From the NCBI GenBank assembly GCA_036250195.1, contig JAVHZZ010000012.1, positions 89,236,591 through 89,300,590 on the forward strand: a DNA stretch of 64,000 nt, read 5' to 3'. The stretch comes from Mixophyes australis. Its lineage: Eukaryota; Chordata; Amphibia; Anura; Limnodynastidae. Each line of letters opens with the position of its first letter. Within the stretch, counting starts at the first letter, position 1. A program made the position numbers and the translations under genes. The notes below the pieces were generated by a model. The model was not told the origin of the DNA. It saw nothing but the letters and a program-made list of their open reading frames with translations, and did not search any database. Below, one piece after another: positions 43,101-56,629 of the stretch.

Positions 43101-44568
43101 ATTGAATCATGAATCAAATCAGGAATCATGAATCATGAATTGAATCATGAAACATGAATTGAATCATGAATCATGAATTGAATCATGAATCATGAATCGA
43201 ATCATGAATCATGAATCGAATCATGAATCATGAATCATGAATTGAATCATGAATCGAAACATGAATTATGAATCATGAATTAAATCTCGAAACATGAATT
43301 AGGAATCATGAATTGAATCATGAATCATGAATCATGAATTGAATCATGAATCATGAATCGAATCATGAATCGAATCATGAATCATGAATGAATCATGAAT
43401 CATGAATTGAATCATGAATCATGAATCATGAAACATGAATTGAATCATGAATCATGAATTGAATCATGAATCATGAATTGAATCATGAATCATGAATCAT
43501 GAATTGAAGCATTAAATATGAGTCGAATCATGAATCATAAATCATGAATTGAATCATGAATCTTGAATCACGAATCGAATCATGAATAATGAATTGAATG
43601 ATGAATTGAATCATGAATCATGAATTGAGTCATAAATCATGAATTATGAATCATGAATTGAATCATGAATTATGAATCAAATCATGAATCATGAATTGAA
43701 TCATGAATCATTAATCGAATCATGAATCATGAATTAAATTGAATCATGATTCATGAATCATGAATTGAATCATGAATCATGAATTGAATCATGAATCATG
43801 AATCGAATCATGAATCATGAATTGAATCATGAATCATGAATCGAATCATGAATTGAATCATAAATCATGAATCATGAAATGAATCATGAATCAAATCAGG
43901 AATCATGAATTGAATCATGAATCAAATCAGGAATCATGAATCATGAATTGAATCATGAAACATGAATTGAATCATGAATCATGAATTGAATCATGAATCA
44001 TGAATCGAATCATGAATCATGAATCGAATCATGAATCATGAATCATGAATTGAATCATGAATCGAAACATGAATTATGAATCATGAATTAAATCTCGAAA
44101 CATGAATTAGGAATCATGAATTGAATCATGAATCATGAATCATGAATCGAATCATGAATCATGAATCGAATCATGAATCGAATCATGAATCATGAATGAA
44201 TCATGAATCATGAATTGAATCATGAATCATGAAACATGAATTGAATCATGAATCATTAATCGAATCATGAATCATAAATTGAATCATGAATCATGAATTG
44301 AATCATAAATCATGAATCGAATCATGAATCATGAATTGAATCATAAATAATGAATCAGATCATGAATCATGAAATGAATCATGAATCAAATCAGGAATCA
44401 TGAATTGAATCATGAATCAAATCAGGAATCATGAATCATGAATTGAATCATGAAACATGAATTGAATCATGAATCATGAATTGAATCATGAATCATGAAT
44501 CGAATCATGAATCATGAATCATGAATTGAATCATGAATCGAAACATGAATTATGAATCATGAATTAAA
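40168..44568 (+). repeat. Family C 4.38-4.40-kb HOR, copy 1
   Basis: Ordered markers repeat in copy 2: ATCTCGAAAC at 40168 and 44568 (4,400 bp), GAAGCATTAAATATGAG at 40399 and 44790 (4,391 bp), AAATGAT at 42630 and 47019 (4,389 bp), ATCTCGAAAC at 43284 and 47666 (4,382 bp), GAAGCATTAAATATGAG at 43506 and 47881 (4,375 bp), and ATCTCGAAAC at 44092 and 48467 (4,375 bp). The smooth drop in offset reflects a few lost 5- and 7-bp units. Inside each copy lies a 0.8-kb internal duplication (43284 to 44092, 808 bp). Confidence 0.93.
42797..42845 (+). repeat. AATCAAG-rich minisatellite
   Basis: AATCAAG + AATCATG repeats twice, followed by two AATCAAG in a row and AATCATG. The identical arrangement lies at 47179-47227, 4,382 bp away, so it was copied with the 4.4-kb HOR and not formed twice. 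Confidence 0.93.
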
Positions 44569-47500
44569 TCTCGAAACATGAATTATGAATCATGAATTAA
44601 ATCATGAATCATGAATCATGAATTGAATCATGAATCATGAATCAAATCATGAATCGAATCATGAATCATGAGTCATGAATGAATCATGAATCATGAATTG
44701 AATCATGAATCATGAATTGAATCATGAATCATGAATCATGAATTGAATCATGAATCATGAATTGAATCATGAATCATGAATCATGAATTGAAGCATTAAA
44801 TATGAGTCGAATCATGAATCATAAATCATGAATTGAATCATGAATCTTGAATCACGAATCGAATCATGAATAATGAATTGAATGATGAATTGAATCATGA
44901 ATCATGAATTGAATCATAAATCATGAATCATGAATCATGAATTGAATCATGAATTATGAATCAAATCATGAATCATGAATCATGAATTGAATCATGAATC
45001 ATTAATCGAATCATGAATCATGAATTAAATTGAATCATGATTCATTAATCATGAATTGAATCATGAATCATGAATCATGAATTAAATCATGAATCATGAA
45101 TCATGAATTGAATCATGAATCATGAATTGAATCATGAATCGAATCATGAATCATGAATTGAATCATGAATCATGAATTGAATCATGAATCATGAATTGAA
45201 TCATGAATCATGAATCATGAATCATTAATTGAATCATGAATCATGAATTGAATCATGAATCATGAATTGAATCATGAATCGACTCATGAATCATGAATTG
45301 AATCATGAATCATGAGTCGAATCATGAATCATAAATCATGAATTGAATCATAAATCTTGAATCATGAATCGAATAATGAATCATGAATTGAATCATGAAT
45401 CATGAATTGAATCATGAATCATGAGTCGAATCATGAATCATAAATCATGAATTGAATCATGAATCGAATCATAAATCATGAATCATGAATTGAATCATGA
45501 ATCGAATCATGAATCATTAATCGAATCATGAATCGAATCATGAGTCATGAATCGAATCATGAGTCATGAATCGAATCATGAATCACAAATCATGAATTGA
45601 ATCATGAATCATGAATTGAATCATGATTTGAAACATGAATCGAATCATTAATCATGAATTGAATCATGAATCATGAATTGAATCATGAATCATGAATCAT
45701 GAATTGAATCATGAATCATGAATTGAATCATGAATCATGAAACATGAATCGAATCATGAATCATGAATCGAATCATGAATCATGAATTAAATCATGAATC
45801 ATGAATCGAATCATGAATTGAATCATGAATCGAATCATGAATCATGAATCGAATCATGAATCATGAATTGAATCATGAATTGAATCATGAATCATGAATT
45901 GAATCATGAATCGAATCATGAATTATGAATCATGAATTGAATCATGAAATGAATCATGAATCATGAATTTAATCATGAATTATGTATTGAATCATGAATC
46001 GAATCATGAATCATGAATTGAATCATATATCATGAATCATGAATTGAAACATGAATCATTAATCGAATCATGAATCATGAATTGAAGCATGAATCATTAA
46101 TCATGAATTGAATCATGAATCATGAATCATGAATCATGAATCATGAATTGAATCATGAATCATGAATTAAATCATGAATCATGAATGGAATCATGAATCA
46201 TTAATCGAATCATGAATCATGAATTGAATCATGAATCATGAATGGAATCATGAATCATGAATCATGAATTGAATCATGAATCATGAATTGAATCATGAAT
46301 CATGAATTGAATCCTAAATCATGAATCATGAATCATGAATTAAATCATGAATCATGAATTAAATCATGAATCATTAATCGAATCATGAATTATGAATTGA
46401 ATCATGAATCATGATTCGAATCATGAATCGAATCATGAATCATGATTCGAATCATGAATCGAATCATAAATCATAAATAGAATCATGAATCACAAATCAT
46501 GATTAATGAATCATGAATTGAATCATGAATCATGAATTGATTCATTAATCATGAATTAAATCATGAATCATGAATTGAATTATGAATCTTGAATCATGAA
46601 TCAAATCATGAATAATGAATTGAATCATGAATTGAATCATGAATCATGAATTGAATCATGAATTATGAATCGAATCATGAATCATGAATTGAATCATAAA
46701 TCATGAATCATGAATTGAATCATGAATCGAATCATGAATTTATGAATCAAATCATGAATCATGAATTAAATCATGAATCATAAATCATGAATCATGAATT
46801 GAATCATGAAACATGAATCATTAATTGAATCATGAATTGAATCTTGAATCATGAATCATGAATTAAATCATGAATCATGAATCGAATCATGAATCCTAAA
46901 TCATGAATCCTAAATCATGAAATGAATCATGAATTGAATTATGAATCATGAATTGAATTATGAATCATGAATCATAAATCGGATCATGAATCATGAATTG
47001 AATCATAAAACATGAATCAAATGATAAATCATGAATCATGAATTGAATCATGAATCATAAATCGAATCATGAATCATGAATTGAATCATGAATCATGAAT
47101 TGAATCATGAATCATGAATCATGAATTGAATCATTAATCGAATCATGAATCATGAATTGAATCATGAATCGAATCATGAATCAAGAATCATGAATCAAGA
47201 ATCATGAATCAAGAATCAAGAATCATGAATCATGAATCATGAATTGAATCATGAATCATTAATCGAATCATGAATCATTAATTGAATCATGAATCATTAA
47301 TCGAATCATGAATCATTAATCGAATCATGAATCATAAATTGAATCATGAATCATGAATTGAATCATGAATCATGAATCGAATCATGAATCATGAATTGAA
47401 TCATGAATCATGAATCGAATCATGAATTGAATCATAAATCATGAATCATGAAATGAATCATGAATCAAATCAGGAATCATGAATTGAATCATGAATCAAA

Positions 47501-48950
47501 TCAGGAATCATGAATCATGAATTGAATCATGAAACATGAATTGAATCATGAATCATGAATTGAATCATGAATCATGAATCGAATCATGAATCATGAATCG
47601 AATCATGAATCATGAATCATGAATTGAATCATGAATCGAAACATGAATTATGAATCATGAATTAAATCTCGAAACATGAATTAGGAATCATGAATTGAAT
47701 CATGAATCATGAATCATGAATTGAATCATGAATCATGAATCGAATCATGAATCGAATCATGAATCATGAATGAATCATGAATTGAATCATGAATCATGAA
47801 TCATGAAACATGAATTGAATCATGAATCATGAATTGAATCATGAATCATGAATTGAATCATGAATCATGAATCATGAATTGAAGCATTAAATATGAGTCG
47901 AATCATGAATCATAAATCATGAATTGAATCATGAATCTTGAATCACGAATCGAATCATGAATAATGAATTGAATGATGAATTGAATCATGAATCATGAAT
48001 TGAATCATAAATCATGAATTATGAATCATGAATTGAATCATGAATTATGAATCAAATCATGAATCATGAATTGAATCATGAATCATTAATCGAATCATGA
48101 ATCATGAATTAAATTGAATCATGATTCATGAATCATGAATTGAATCATGAGTCATGAATTGAATCATGAATCATGAATCGAATCATGAATCATGAATTGA
48201 ATCATGAATCATGAATCGAATCATGAATTGAATCATAAATCATGAATCATGAAATGAATCATGAATCAAATCAGGAATCATGAATTGAATCATGAATCAA
48301 ATCAGGAATCATGAATCATGAATTGAATCATGAAACATGAATTGAATCATGAATCATGAATTGAATCATGAATCATGAATCGAATCATGAATCATGAATC
48401 GAATCATGAATCATGAATCATCAATTGAATCATGAATCGAAACATGAATTATGAATCATGAATTAAATCTCGAAACATGAATTAGGAATCATGAATTGAA
48501 TCATGAATCATGAATCATGAATTGAATCATGAATCATGAATCGAATCATGAATCGAATCATGAATCATGAATGAATCATGAATCATGAATTGAATCATGA
48601 ATCATGAATCATGAAACATGAATTGAATCATGAATCATGAATTGAATCATGAATCATGAATTGAATCATGAATCATGAATCATGAATTGAAGCATTAAAT
48701 ATGAGTCGAATCATGAATCATAAATCATGAATTGAATCATGAATCTTGAATCACGAATCGAATCATGAATAATGAATTGAATGATGAATTGAATCATGAA
48801 TCATGAATTGAATCATAAATCATGAATTATGAATCATGAATTGAATCATGAATTATGAATCAAATCATGAATCATGAATTGAATCATGAATCATTAATCG
48901 AATCATGAATCATGAATTAAATTGAATCATGATTCATTAATCATGAATTG
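44568..48950 (+). repeat. Family C 4.38-4.40-kb HOR, copy 2
   Basis: The partner of 40.17-44.57 kb, by the markers at 44568, 44790, 47019, 47666, 47881 and 48467. It includes the internal 0.8-kb duplication (47666 to 48467, 801 bp), showing that the 0.8-kb event preceded the 4.4-kb one. Differences between the copies are scattered substitutions and whole-unit indels. No insertion or gene is present. Confidence 0.93.
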
Positions 48951-51900
48951 AATCATGAATCATGAATCAAATCATGAATCATGAATCATGAATTGAATCA
49001 TGATTCATGAATTGAATCATGAAACATGAATCGAATCATGAACCATGAATCATGAATTGAATCATGAATCATGAATTGAATCATGAATTGAATCATGAAT
49101 CATGAATTGAATCATGAATCATGAATCGAATCATGAATCATGATTCATGAATCATGAATCATGAATCATTAATTGAATAATGAATCATGAATTGAATCAT
49201 GAATCATGAATTATGAAATGAATCATTAATCATAAATTGAATCATGAATCATGAACCATGAATTGAATCATGAATTATGAAATGAATCATTTATCATGAA
49301 TTAAATCATGAATCATGAATCGAATCATAAATCATAAATAGAATCATGAATCACAAATCATGATTAATGAATCATGAATTGAATCATGAATCATGAATTG
49401 ATTCATTAATCATGAATTAAATCATGAATCATGTATTGAATTATGAATCTTGAATCATGAATCAAATCATGAATAATGAATTGAATCATGAATTGAATCA
49501 TGAATCATGAATTGAATCATGAATTATGAATCGAATCATGAATCATGAATTGAATCATAAATCATGAATCATGAATTGAATCATGAATCGAATCATGATT
49601 TTATGAATCAAATCATGAATCATGAATTAAATCATGAATCATAAATCATGAATCATGAATTGAATCATGAATCATGAATTGAATCATGAATCATGAATTG
49701 AATCATGAATCATGAATCGAATCATGAATTGAATCATGAATCATGAATCATGAAATGAATCATGAATCAAATCAGGAATCATGAATTGAATCATGAATCA
49801 AATCAGGAATCATGAATCATGAATTGAATCATGAAACATGAATTGAATCATGAATCATGAATTGAATCATGAATCATGAATCGAATCATGAATCATGAAT
49901 CGAATCATGAATCATGAATCATGAATTGAATCATGAATCGAAACATGAATTATGAATCATGAATTAAATCTCGAAACATGAATTAGGAATCATGAATTGA
50001 ATCATGAATCATGAATTGAATCATGAATCATGAATCGAATCATGAATCATGAATGAATCATGAATCATGAATTGAATCATGAATCATGAATCATGAAACA
50101 TGAATTGAATCATGAATCATGAATTGAATCATGAATCATGAATTGAATCATGAATCATGAATCATGAATTGAAGCATTAAATATGAGTCGAATCATGAAT
50201 CATAAATCATGAATTGAATCATGAATCTTGAATCACGAATCGAATCATGAATAATGAATTGAATGATGAATTGAATCATGAATCATGAATTGAATCATAA
50301 ATCATGAATTATGAATCATGAATTGAATCATGAATTATGAATCAAATCATGAATCATTAATCGAATCATGAATCATGAATTAAATTGAATCATGATTCAT
50401 TAATCATGAATTGAATCATGAATCATGAATCAAATCATGAATCATGAATCATGAATTGAATCATGATTCATGAATTGAATCATGAAACATGAATCGAATC
50501 ATGAACCATGAATCATGAATTGAATCATGAATCATGAATTGAATCATGAATCATGAATTGAATCATGAATTGAATCATGAATCATGAATTATGAAATGAA
50601 TCATTAATCATAAATTGAATCATGAATCATGAACCATGAATTGAATCATGAATTATGAAATGAATCATTTATCATGAATTAAATCATGAATCATGAATCG
50701 AATCATAAATCATAAATAGAATCATAAATCATAAATAGAATCATGAATCACAAATCATGATTAATGAATCATGAATTGAATCATGAATCATGAATTGATT
50801 CATTAATCATGAATTAAATCATGAATCATGAATTGAATTATGAATCTTGAATCATGAATCAAATCATGAATAATGAATTGAATAATGAATTGAATCATGA
50901 ATTGAATCATGAATCATGAATTGAATCATGAATTATGAATCGAATCATGAATCATGAATTGAATCATAAATCATGAATCATGAATTGAATCATGAATTGA
51001 ATCATGAATCGAATCATGAATTTATGAATCAAATCATGAATCATGAATTAAATCATGAATCATAAATCATGAATCATGAATTGAATCATGAAACATGAAT
51101 CATTAATTGAATCATGAATTGAATCAAATCATGAATCATGAATCAAATCATGAATCCTAAATCATGAATCCTAAATCATGAAATGAATCATGAATTGAAT
51201 TATGAATCATGAATTGAATTATGAATCATGAATCATAAATCGGATCATGAATCATGAATTGAATCATAAAACATGAATCAAATGATAAATCATGAATCAT
51301 GAATTGAATCATGAATCATAAATCGAATCAAGAATCATGAATTGAATCATGAATCATGAATTGAATCATGAATCATGAATCATGAATTGAATCATTAATC
51401 GAATCATGAATCATGAATTGAATCATGAATCATGAATCGAATCATGAATCAAGAATCATAAATCATGAATCATGAAATGAATCATGAATCAAATCAGGAA
51501 TCATGAATTGAATCATGAATCAAATCAGGAATCATGAATCATGAATTGAATCATGAAACATGAATTGAATCATGAATCATGAATTGAATCATGAATCATG
51601 AATCGAATCATGAATCATGAATCGAATCATGAATCATGAATTGAATCATGAATCGAAACATGAATTATGAATCATGAATTAAATCTCGAAACATGAATTA
51701 GGAATCATGAATTGAATCATGAATCATGAATCATGAATTGAATCATGAATCATGAATCGAATCATGAATCGAATCATGAATCATGAATGAATCATGAATC
51801 ATAAATTGAATCATGAATCATGAATCATGAAACATGAATTGAATCATGAATCATGAATTGAATCATGAATCATGAATCATGAATTGAAGCATTAAATATG

Positions 51901-52470
51901 AGTCGAATCATGAATCATAAATCATGAATTGAATCATGAATCTTGAATCACGAATCGAATCATGAATAATGAATTGAATGATGATTTGAATCATGAATCA
52001 TGAATTGAATCATAAATCATGAATCATGAATCATGAATTGAATCATGAATTATGAATCAAATCATGAATCATGAATTGAATCATGAATCATTAATCGAAT
52101 CATGAATCATGAATTAAATTGAATCATGATTCATTAATCATGAATTGAATCATGAATCATGAATCAAATCATGAATCATGAATCAAATCATGAATCATGA
52201 TTCATGAATTGAATCATGAAACATGAATCGAATAATGAACCATGAATTGAATCATGAATCATGAATTGAATCATGAATCATGAATTGAATCATGAATTGA
52301 ATCATGAATCATGAATCGAATCATGAATCATGAATCATGAATCATGAATCATTAATTGAATAATGAATCATGAATTGAATCATGAATCATGAATTATGAA
52401 ATGAATCATTAATCATAAATTGAATCATGAATCATGAACCATGAATTGAATCATGAATTATGAAATGAAT
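48950..52470 (+). repeat. Family C, shorter HORs (about 1.4-1.8 kb)
   Basis: CATTTATC words at 49288, 50666 and 52471 (spacings 1,378 and 1,805 bp), ATCTCGAAAC at 49968 and 51683 (1,715 bp) and GAAGCATTAAATATGAG at 50171 and 51896 (1,725 bp) show a tandem of about 1.7 kb. It uses parts of the 4.4-kb unit in the same order but with an internal deletion. The AAATGAT word occurs at 51280, 4,261 bp after its previous copy. Confidence 0.85.
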
Positions 52471-54308
52471 CATTTATCATGAATTAAATCATGAATCATG
52501 AATCGACTCATGAATCATGAGTCGAATCATGAATCATAAATCATGAATTGAATCATGAATCTTGAATCATGAATTGAATAATGAATAATGAATTGAATCA
52601 TGAATCATGAATTGAATCATGAATCATGAATCATGAATCGAATCATGAATCGAATCATGAATCATGAATCGAATCATGAATCATGAATCGAATCATGAAT
52701 CATAAATCGAATCATGAATCATGAATCATGAATTGAATCCTAAATCATGAAATGAATCATGATTTGAGTCATGAATCATAAATCATAAATCGGATCATGA
52801 ATCATGAATTGAATCATAAAACATGAATCGAGTCATGAATCATGAATCATGAAATGAATCATGAAATGAATCATGAAATGAATCATGAATCGAATCATGA
52901 ATCATGAATTGAATCATAAATCATGAATCATGAATTAAATCATGAATCGAATCATGAATTTATGAATTAAATCATGAATCATGAATTAAATCATGAATTA
53001 TAAATCATGAATCATGAATTGAATCATGAATCATTAATCGAATCATGAATCATGAATTGAATCATGAATCATGAATCGAATCATGAATCATGAATCAAAT
53101 CATGAATCATAAATCATGAATCCTAAATCATGAAATGAATCATGAATTGAATTATGAATCATGAATTGAATTATGAATCATGAATCATAAATCGGATCAT
53201 GAATCATGAATTGAATTATAAAACATGAATCAAATGATGAATCATGAATCATGAATTGAATCATGAATCATAAATCGAATCATGAATCATGAATTGAATC
53301 ATGAATCATGAATTGAATCATTAATCGAATCATGAATCATATATTGAATCATGAGTCATGAATTGAATCATGAATAAAATCATGAATCATGAATCATGAA
53401 TCGAATCATGATTCATGAATGATGAATCGAATCATGAATCAAGAATCATGAATCAAGAATCATGAATCAAGAATCATGAATTGAATCATGAATCATGAAT
53501 TGAATCATGAATCATGAATCGAATCATGAATCGAATCATGAATCATGAATGAATCATGAATCATGAATTGAATCATGAATCATGAATCATGAAACATGAA
53601 TCGAATCATGAATCATGAATTGAATCATGAATCATGAATTGAATCATGAATCGAATCATGAATCATGAGTGAATCATGAATCATGAATTGAATCATGAAT
53701 CATGAATTGAATCATGAATCATGAATTGAATCATGAATCGAATCATGAATCATGAGTCATTCATGAATCATGAATTATGAATCAATCATGAATCATGAAT
53801 TGAATCATGAATCATAAATCATGAATCATGAATTGAATCATGAATTATGAATCAAATCATGAATCATGAATCATGAATTGAATCATGAATCATTAATCGA
53901 ATCATGAATCATGAATTAAATTGAATCATGATTCATTAATCATGAATTGAATCATGAATCATGAATCATGAATCAAATCATGAATCACGAATCATGAATC
54001 AAATCATGAATCACGAATCATGAATTGAATCATGAATCATGAATTGAATCATGAAACATGAATCAAATCATGAACCATGAATCATGAATTGAATCATGAA
54101 TCATGAATTGAATCATGAATCATGAATTGAATCATGAATCATGAATCGAATCATGAATCATGAATCATGAATCATGAATCATTAATTGAATAATGAATCA
54201 TGAATTGAATCATGAATCATGAATTATGAAATGAATCATGAATCATAAATTGAATCATGAATCATGAACCATGAATTGAATCATGAATCATGAATTATGA
54301 AATGAATC
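52470..54308 (+). repeat. Family C/A hybrid 1.84-kb HOR, copy 1
   Basis: CATTTATC at 52471 and 54308 (1,837 bp), GATTTGAGTC at 52761 and 54605 (1,844 bp) and AAATGAT at 53232 and 55078 (1,846 bp) define a unit of about 1.84 kb. It mixes family A words (CCTAAAT, GATTTGAGTC, ATCGGATC, the 12-bp triplet at 52852-52887) with family C words (AAATGAT, GAATTTATG). It may represent the ancestral arrangement from which one or both families were cut, or a later fusion. Confidence 0.87.
53437..53478 (+). repeat. 14-bp minisatellite (AATCAAG + AATCATG) x3
   Basis: Three perfect tandem copies. The homologous place in the next 1.84-kb HOR copy (about 55.28 kb) has two. This is another case of step-number change between sister HORs. 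Confidence 0.93.
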
Positions 54309-56000
54309 ATTTATCATGAATTAAATCATGAATCATGAATCGACTCATGAATCATGAGTCGAATCATGAATCATGAATCATAATTTGAATCATGAATCAT
54401 GAGTCGAATCATGAATCATAAATTATGAATTGAATCATGAATCTTGAATCATGAATCGAATAATGAATAATGAATTGAATCATGAATCATGAATTGAATC
54501 ATGAATCATGAATCGAATCATGAATCGAATCATGAATCATGAATCATAAATCGAATCATGAATCATGAATCATGAATTGAATCCTAAATCATGAAATGAA
54601 TCATGATTTGAGTCATGAATCATAAATCATAAATCGGATCATGAATCATGAATTGAATCATAAAACATGAATCGAATCATGAATCATGAATCATGAAATG
54701 AATCATGAAATGAATCATGAAATGAATCATGAATTATGAATCGAATCATGAATCATGAATTGAATCATAAATCATAAATCATGAATTAAATCATGAATCG
54801 AATCATGAATTTATGAATCAAATCATGAATCATGAATCATGAATTAAATCATGAATCATAAATCATGAATCATGAATTGAATCATGAATCATGAATCATT
54901 AATCAAATCATGAATCATGAATTGAATCATTTATCATGAATTGAATCATGAATCATGAATCAAATCATGAATCATAAATCATGAATCCTAAATCATGAAA
55001 TGAATCATGAATTGAATTATGAATCATGAATCATAAATCGGATCATGAATCATGAATTGAATTATAAAACATGAATCAAATGATGAATCATGAATCATGA
55101 ATTGAATCATGAACCATAATTCGAATCATGAATCATGAATTGAATCATGAATCATGAATTGAATCATTAATCGAATCATGAATCATGAATTGAATCATGA
55201 GTCATGAATTGAATCATGAATAAAATCATGAATCATGAATCGAATCATGATTCATGAATCATGAATCGAATCATGAATCAAGAATCATGAATCAAGAATC
55301 ATGAATTGAATCATGAATCATGAATTGAATCATGAATCATGAATTGAATCATGAATCATTAATCGAATCATGAATCATGAATTGAATCATGAATCATGAA
55401 TTGAATCATGAATCATGAATTGAATCATGAATCGAATCATGAATCATGAATTGGTCCATGAATCATGAATTGAATCATAAATAATGAATCAGATCATGAA
55501 TCATGAATCAAATCAGGAATCATGAATCATGAATTGAATCATGAATCAAATCAGGAATCATGAATCAGGAATCATGAATCATGAATTGAATCATGAATCA
55601 TGAATTGAATCATGAAACATGAATTGAATCATGAATCATGAATTGAATCATGAATCATGAATCGAATCATGAATCATGAATTGAATCATGAACTGAATCA
55701 TGAATCGAAACATGAATTATGAATCATGAATTAAATCTCGAAACATGAATTATGAATCATGAATTAAATCATGAATCATGAATCATGAATTGAATCATGA
55801 ATCATGAATCATGAATCGAATCATGAATTGAATCATGAATTATGAATGAATCCTGAATCATGAGTCATGAATGAATCATGAGTCATGAATGAATCATGAA
55901 TTAATCATGAATCATGAATTATGAATGAATCATGAATCATGAATTATGAATGAATCATGAAACATGAATCGAATCATGAATCATGAATTGAATCATGAAT
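54308..56000 (+). repeat. Family C/A hybrid 1.84-kb HOR, copy 2
   Basis: The second copy of the preceding unit (markers 54308, 54605, 55078), with the AAATG + AATCATG triplet at 54696-54731. It then runs into a late family C segment with AATCAGG units (near 55.5 kb) and ATCTCGAAAC at 55735. A single GGTCC-bearing word near 55,455 is a private variant I see nowhere else in the window. Confidence 0.85.
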
Positions 56001-56012
56001 CATGAATTGAAT

Positions 56013-56190
56013 CATGAATCGAATCATGAATCATGAGTCATTCATGAATCATGAATTATGAATGAATCATGAATCATGAATTGAATCATGAATCATGAAT
56101 TGAATCATGAATCATGAATTGAATCATGAATCGAATCATGAATCATGAGTCATTCATGAATCATGAATTATGAATGAATCATGAATCATG
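56013..56190 (+). repeat. Local 113-bp duplication with GAGTCATTCATG word
   Basis: The word GAGTCATTCATG occurs at 56035 and 56148, 113 bp apart, in identical local context, and once earlier at 53754. It breaks the normal unit parsing: GTCATT is followed directly by CATGAATC, which creates the 10-bp palindrome ATTCATGAAT. This is one of the few places where the AAT-initial unit register is lost. Confidence 0.85.
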
Positions 56191-56629
56191 AATTGAATCA
56201 TGAATCATAAATCATGAATCATGAATTGAATCATGAATTATGAATCAAATCATGAATCATGAATCATGAATTGAATCATGAATCATTAATCGAATCATGA
56301 ATCATGAATTAAATTGAATCATGATTCATTAATCATGAATTGAATTATGAATCATGAATCATGAATCAAATCATGAATCATGAATCATGAATCAAATCAT
56401 GAATCACGAATCATGAATTGAATCATGAATCATGAATTGAATCATGAAACATGAATCGAATCATGAACCATGAATCATGAATTGAATCATGAATCATGAA
56501 TTGAATCATGAATCATGAATTGAATCATGAATCATGAATCGAATCATGAATCATGAATCATGAATCATGAATCATTAATTGAATAATGAATCATGAATTG
56601 AATCATGAATCATGAATTATGAAATGAAT

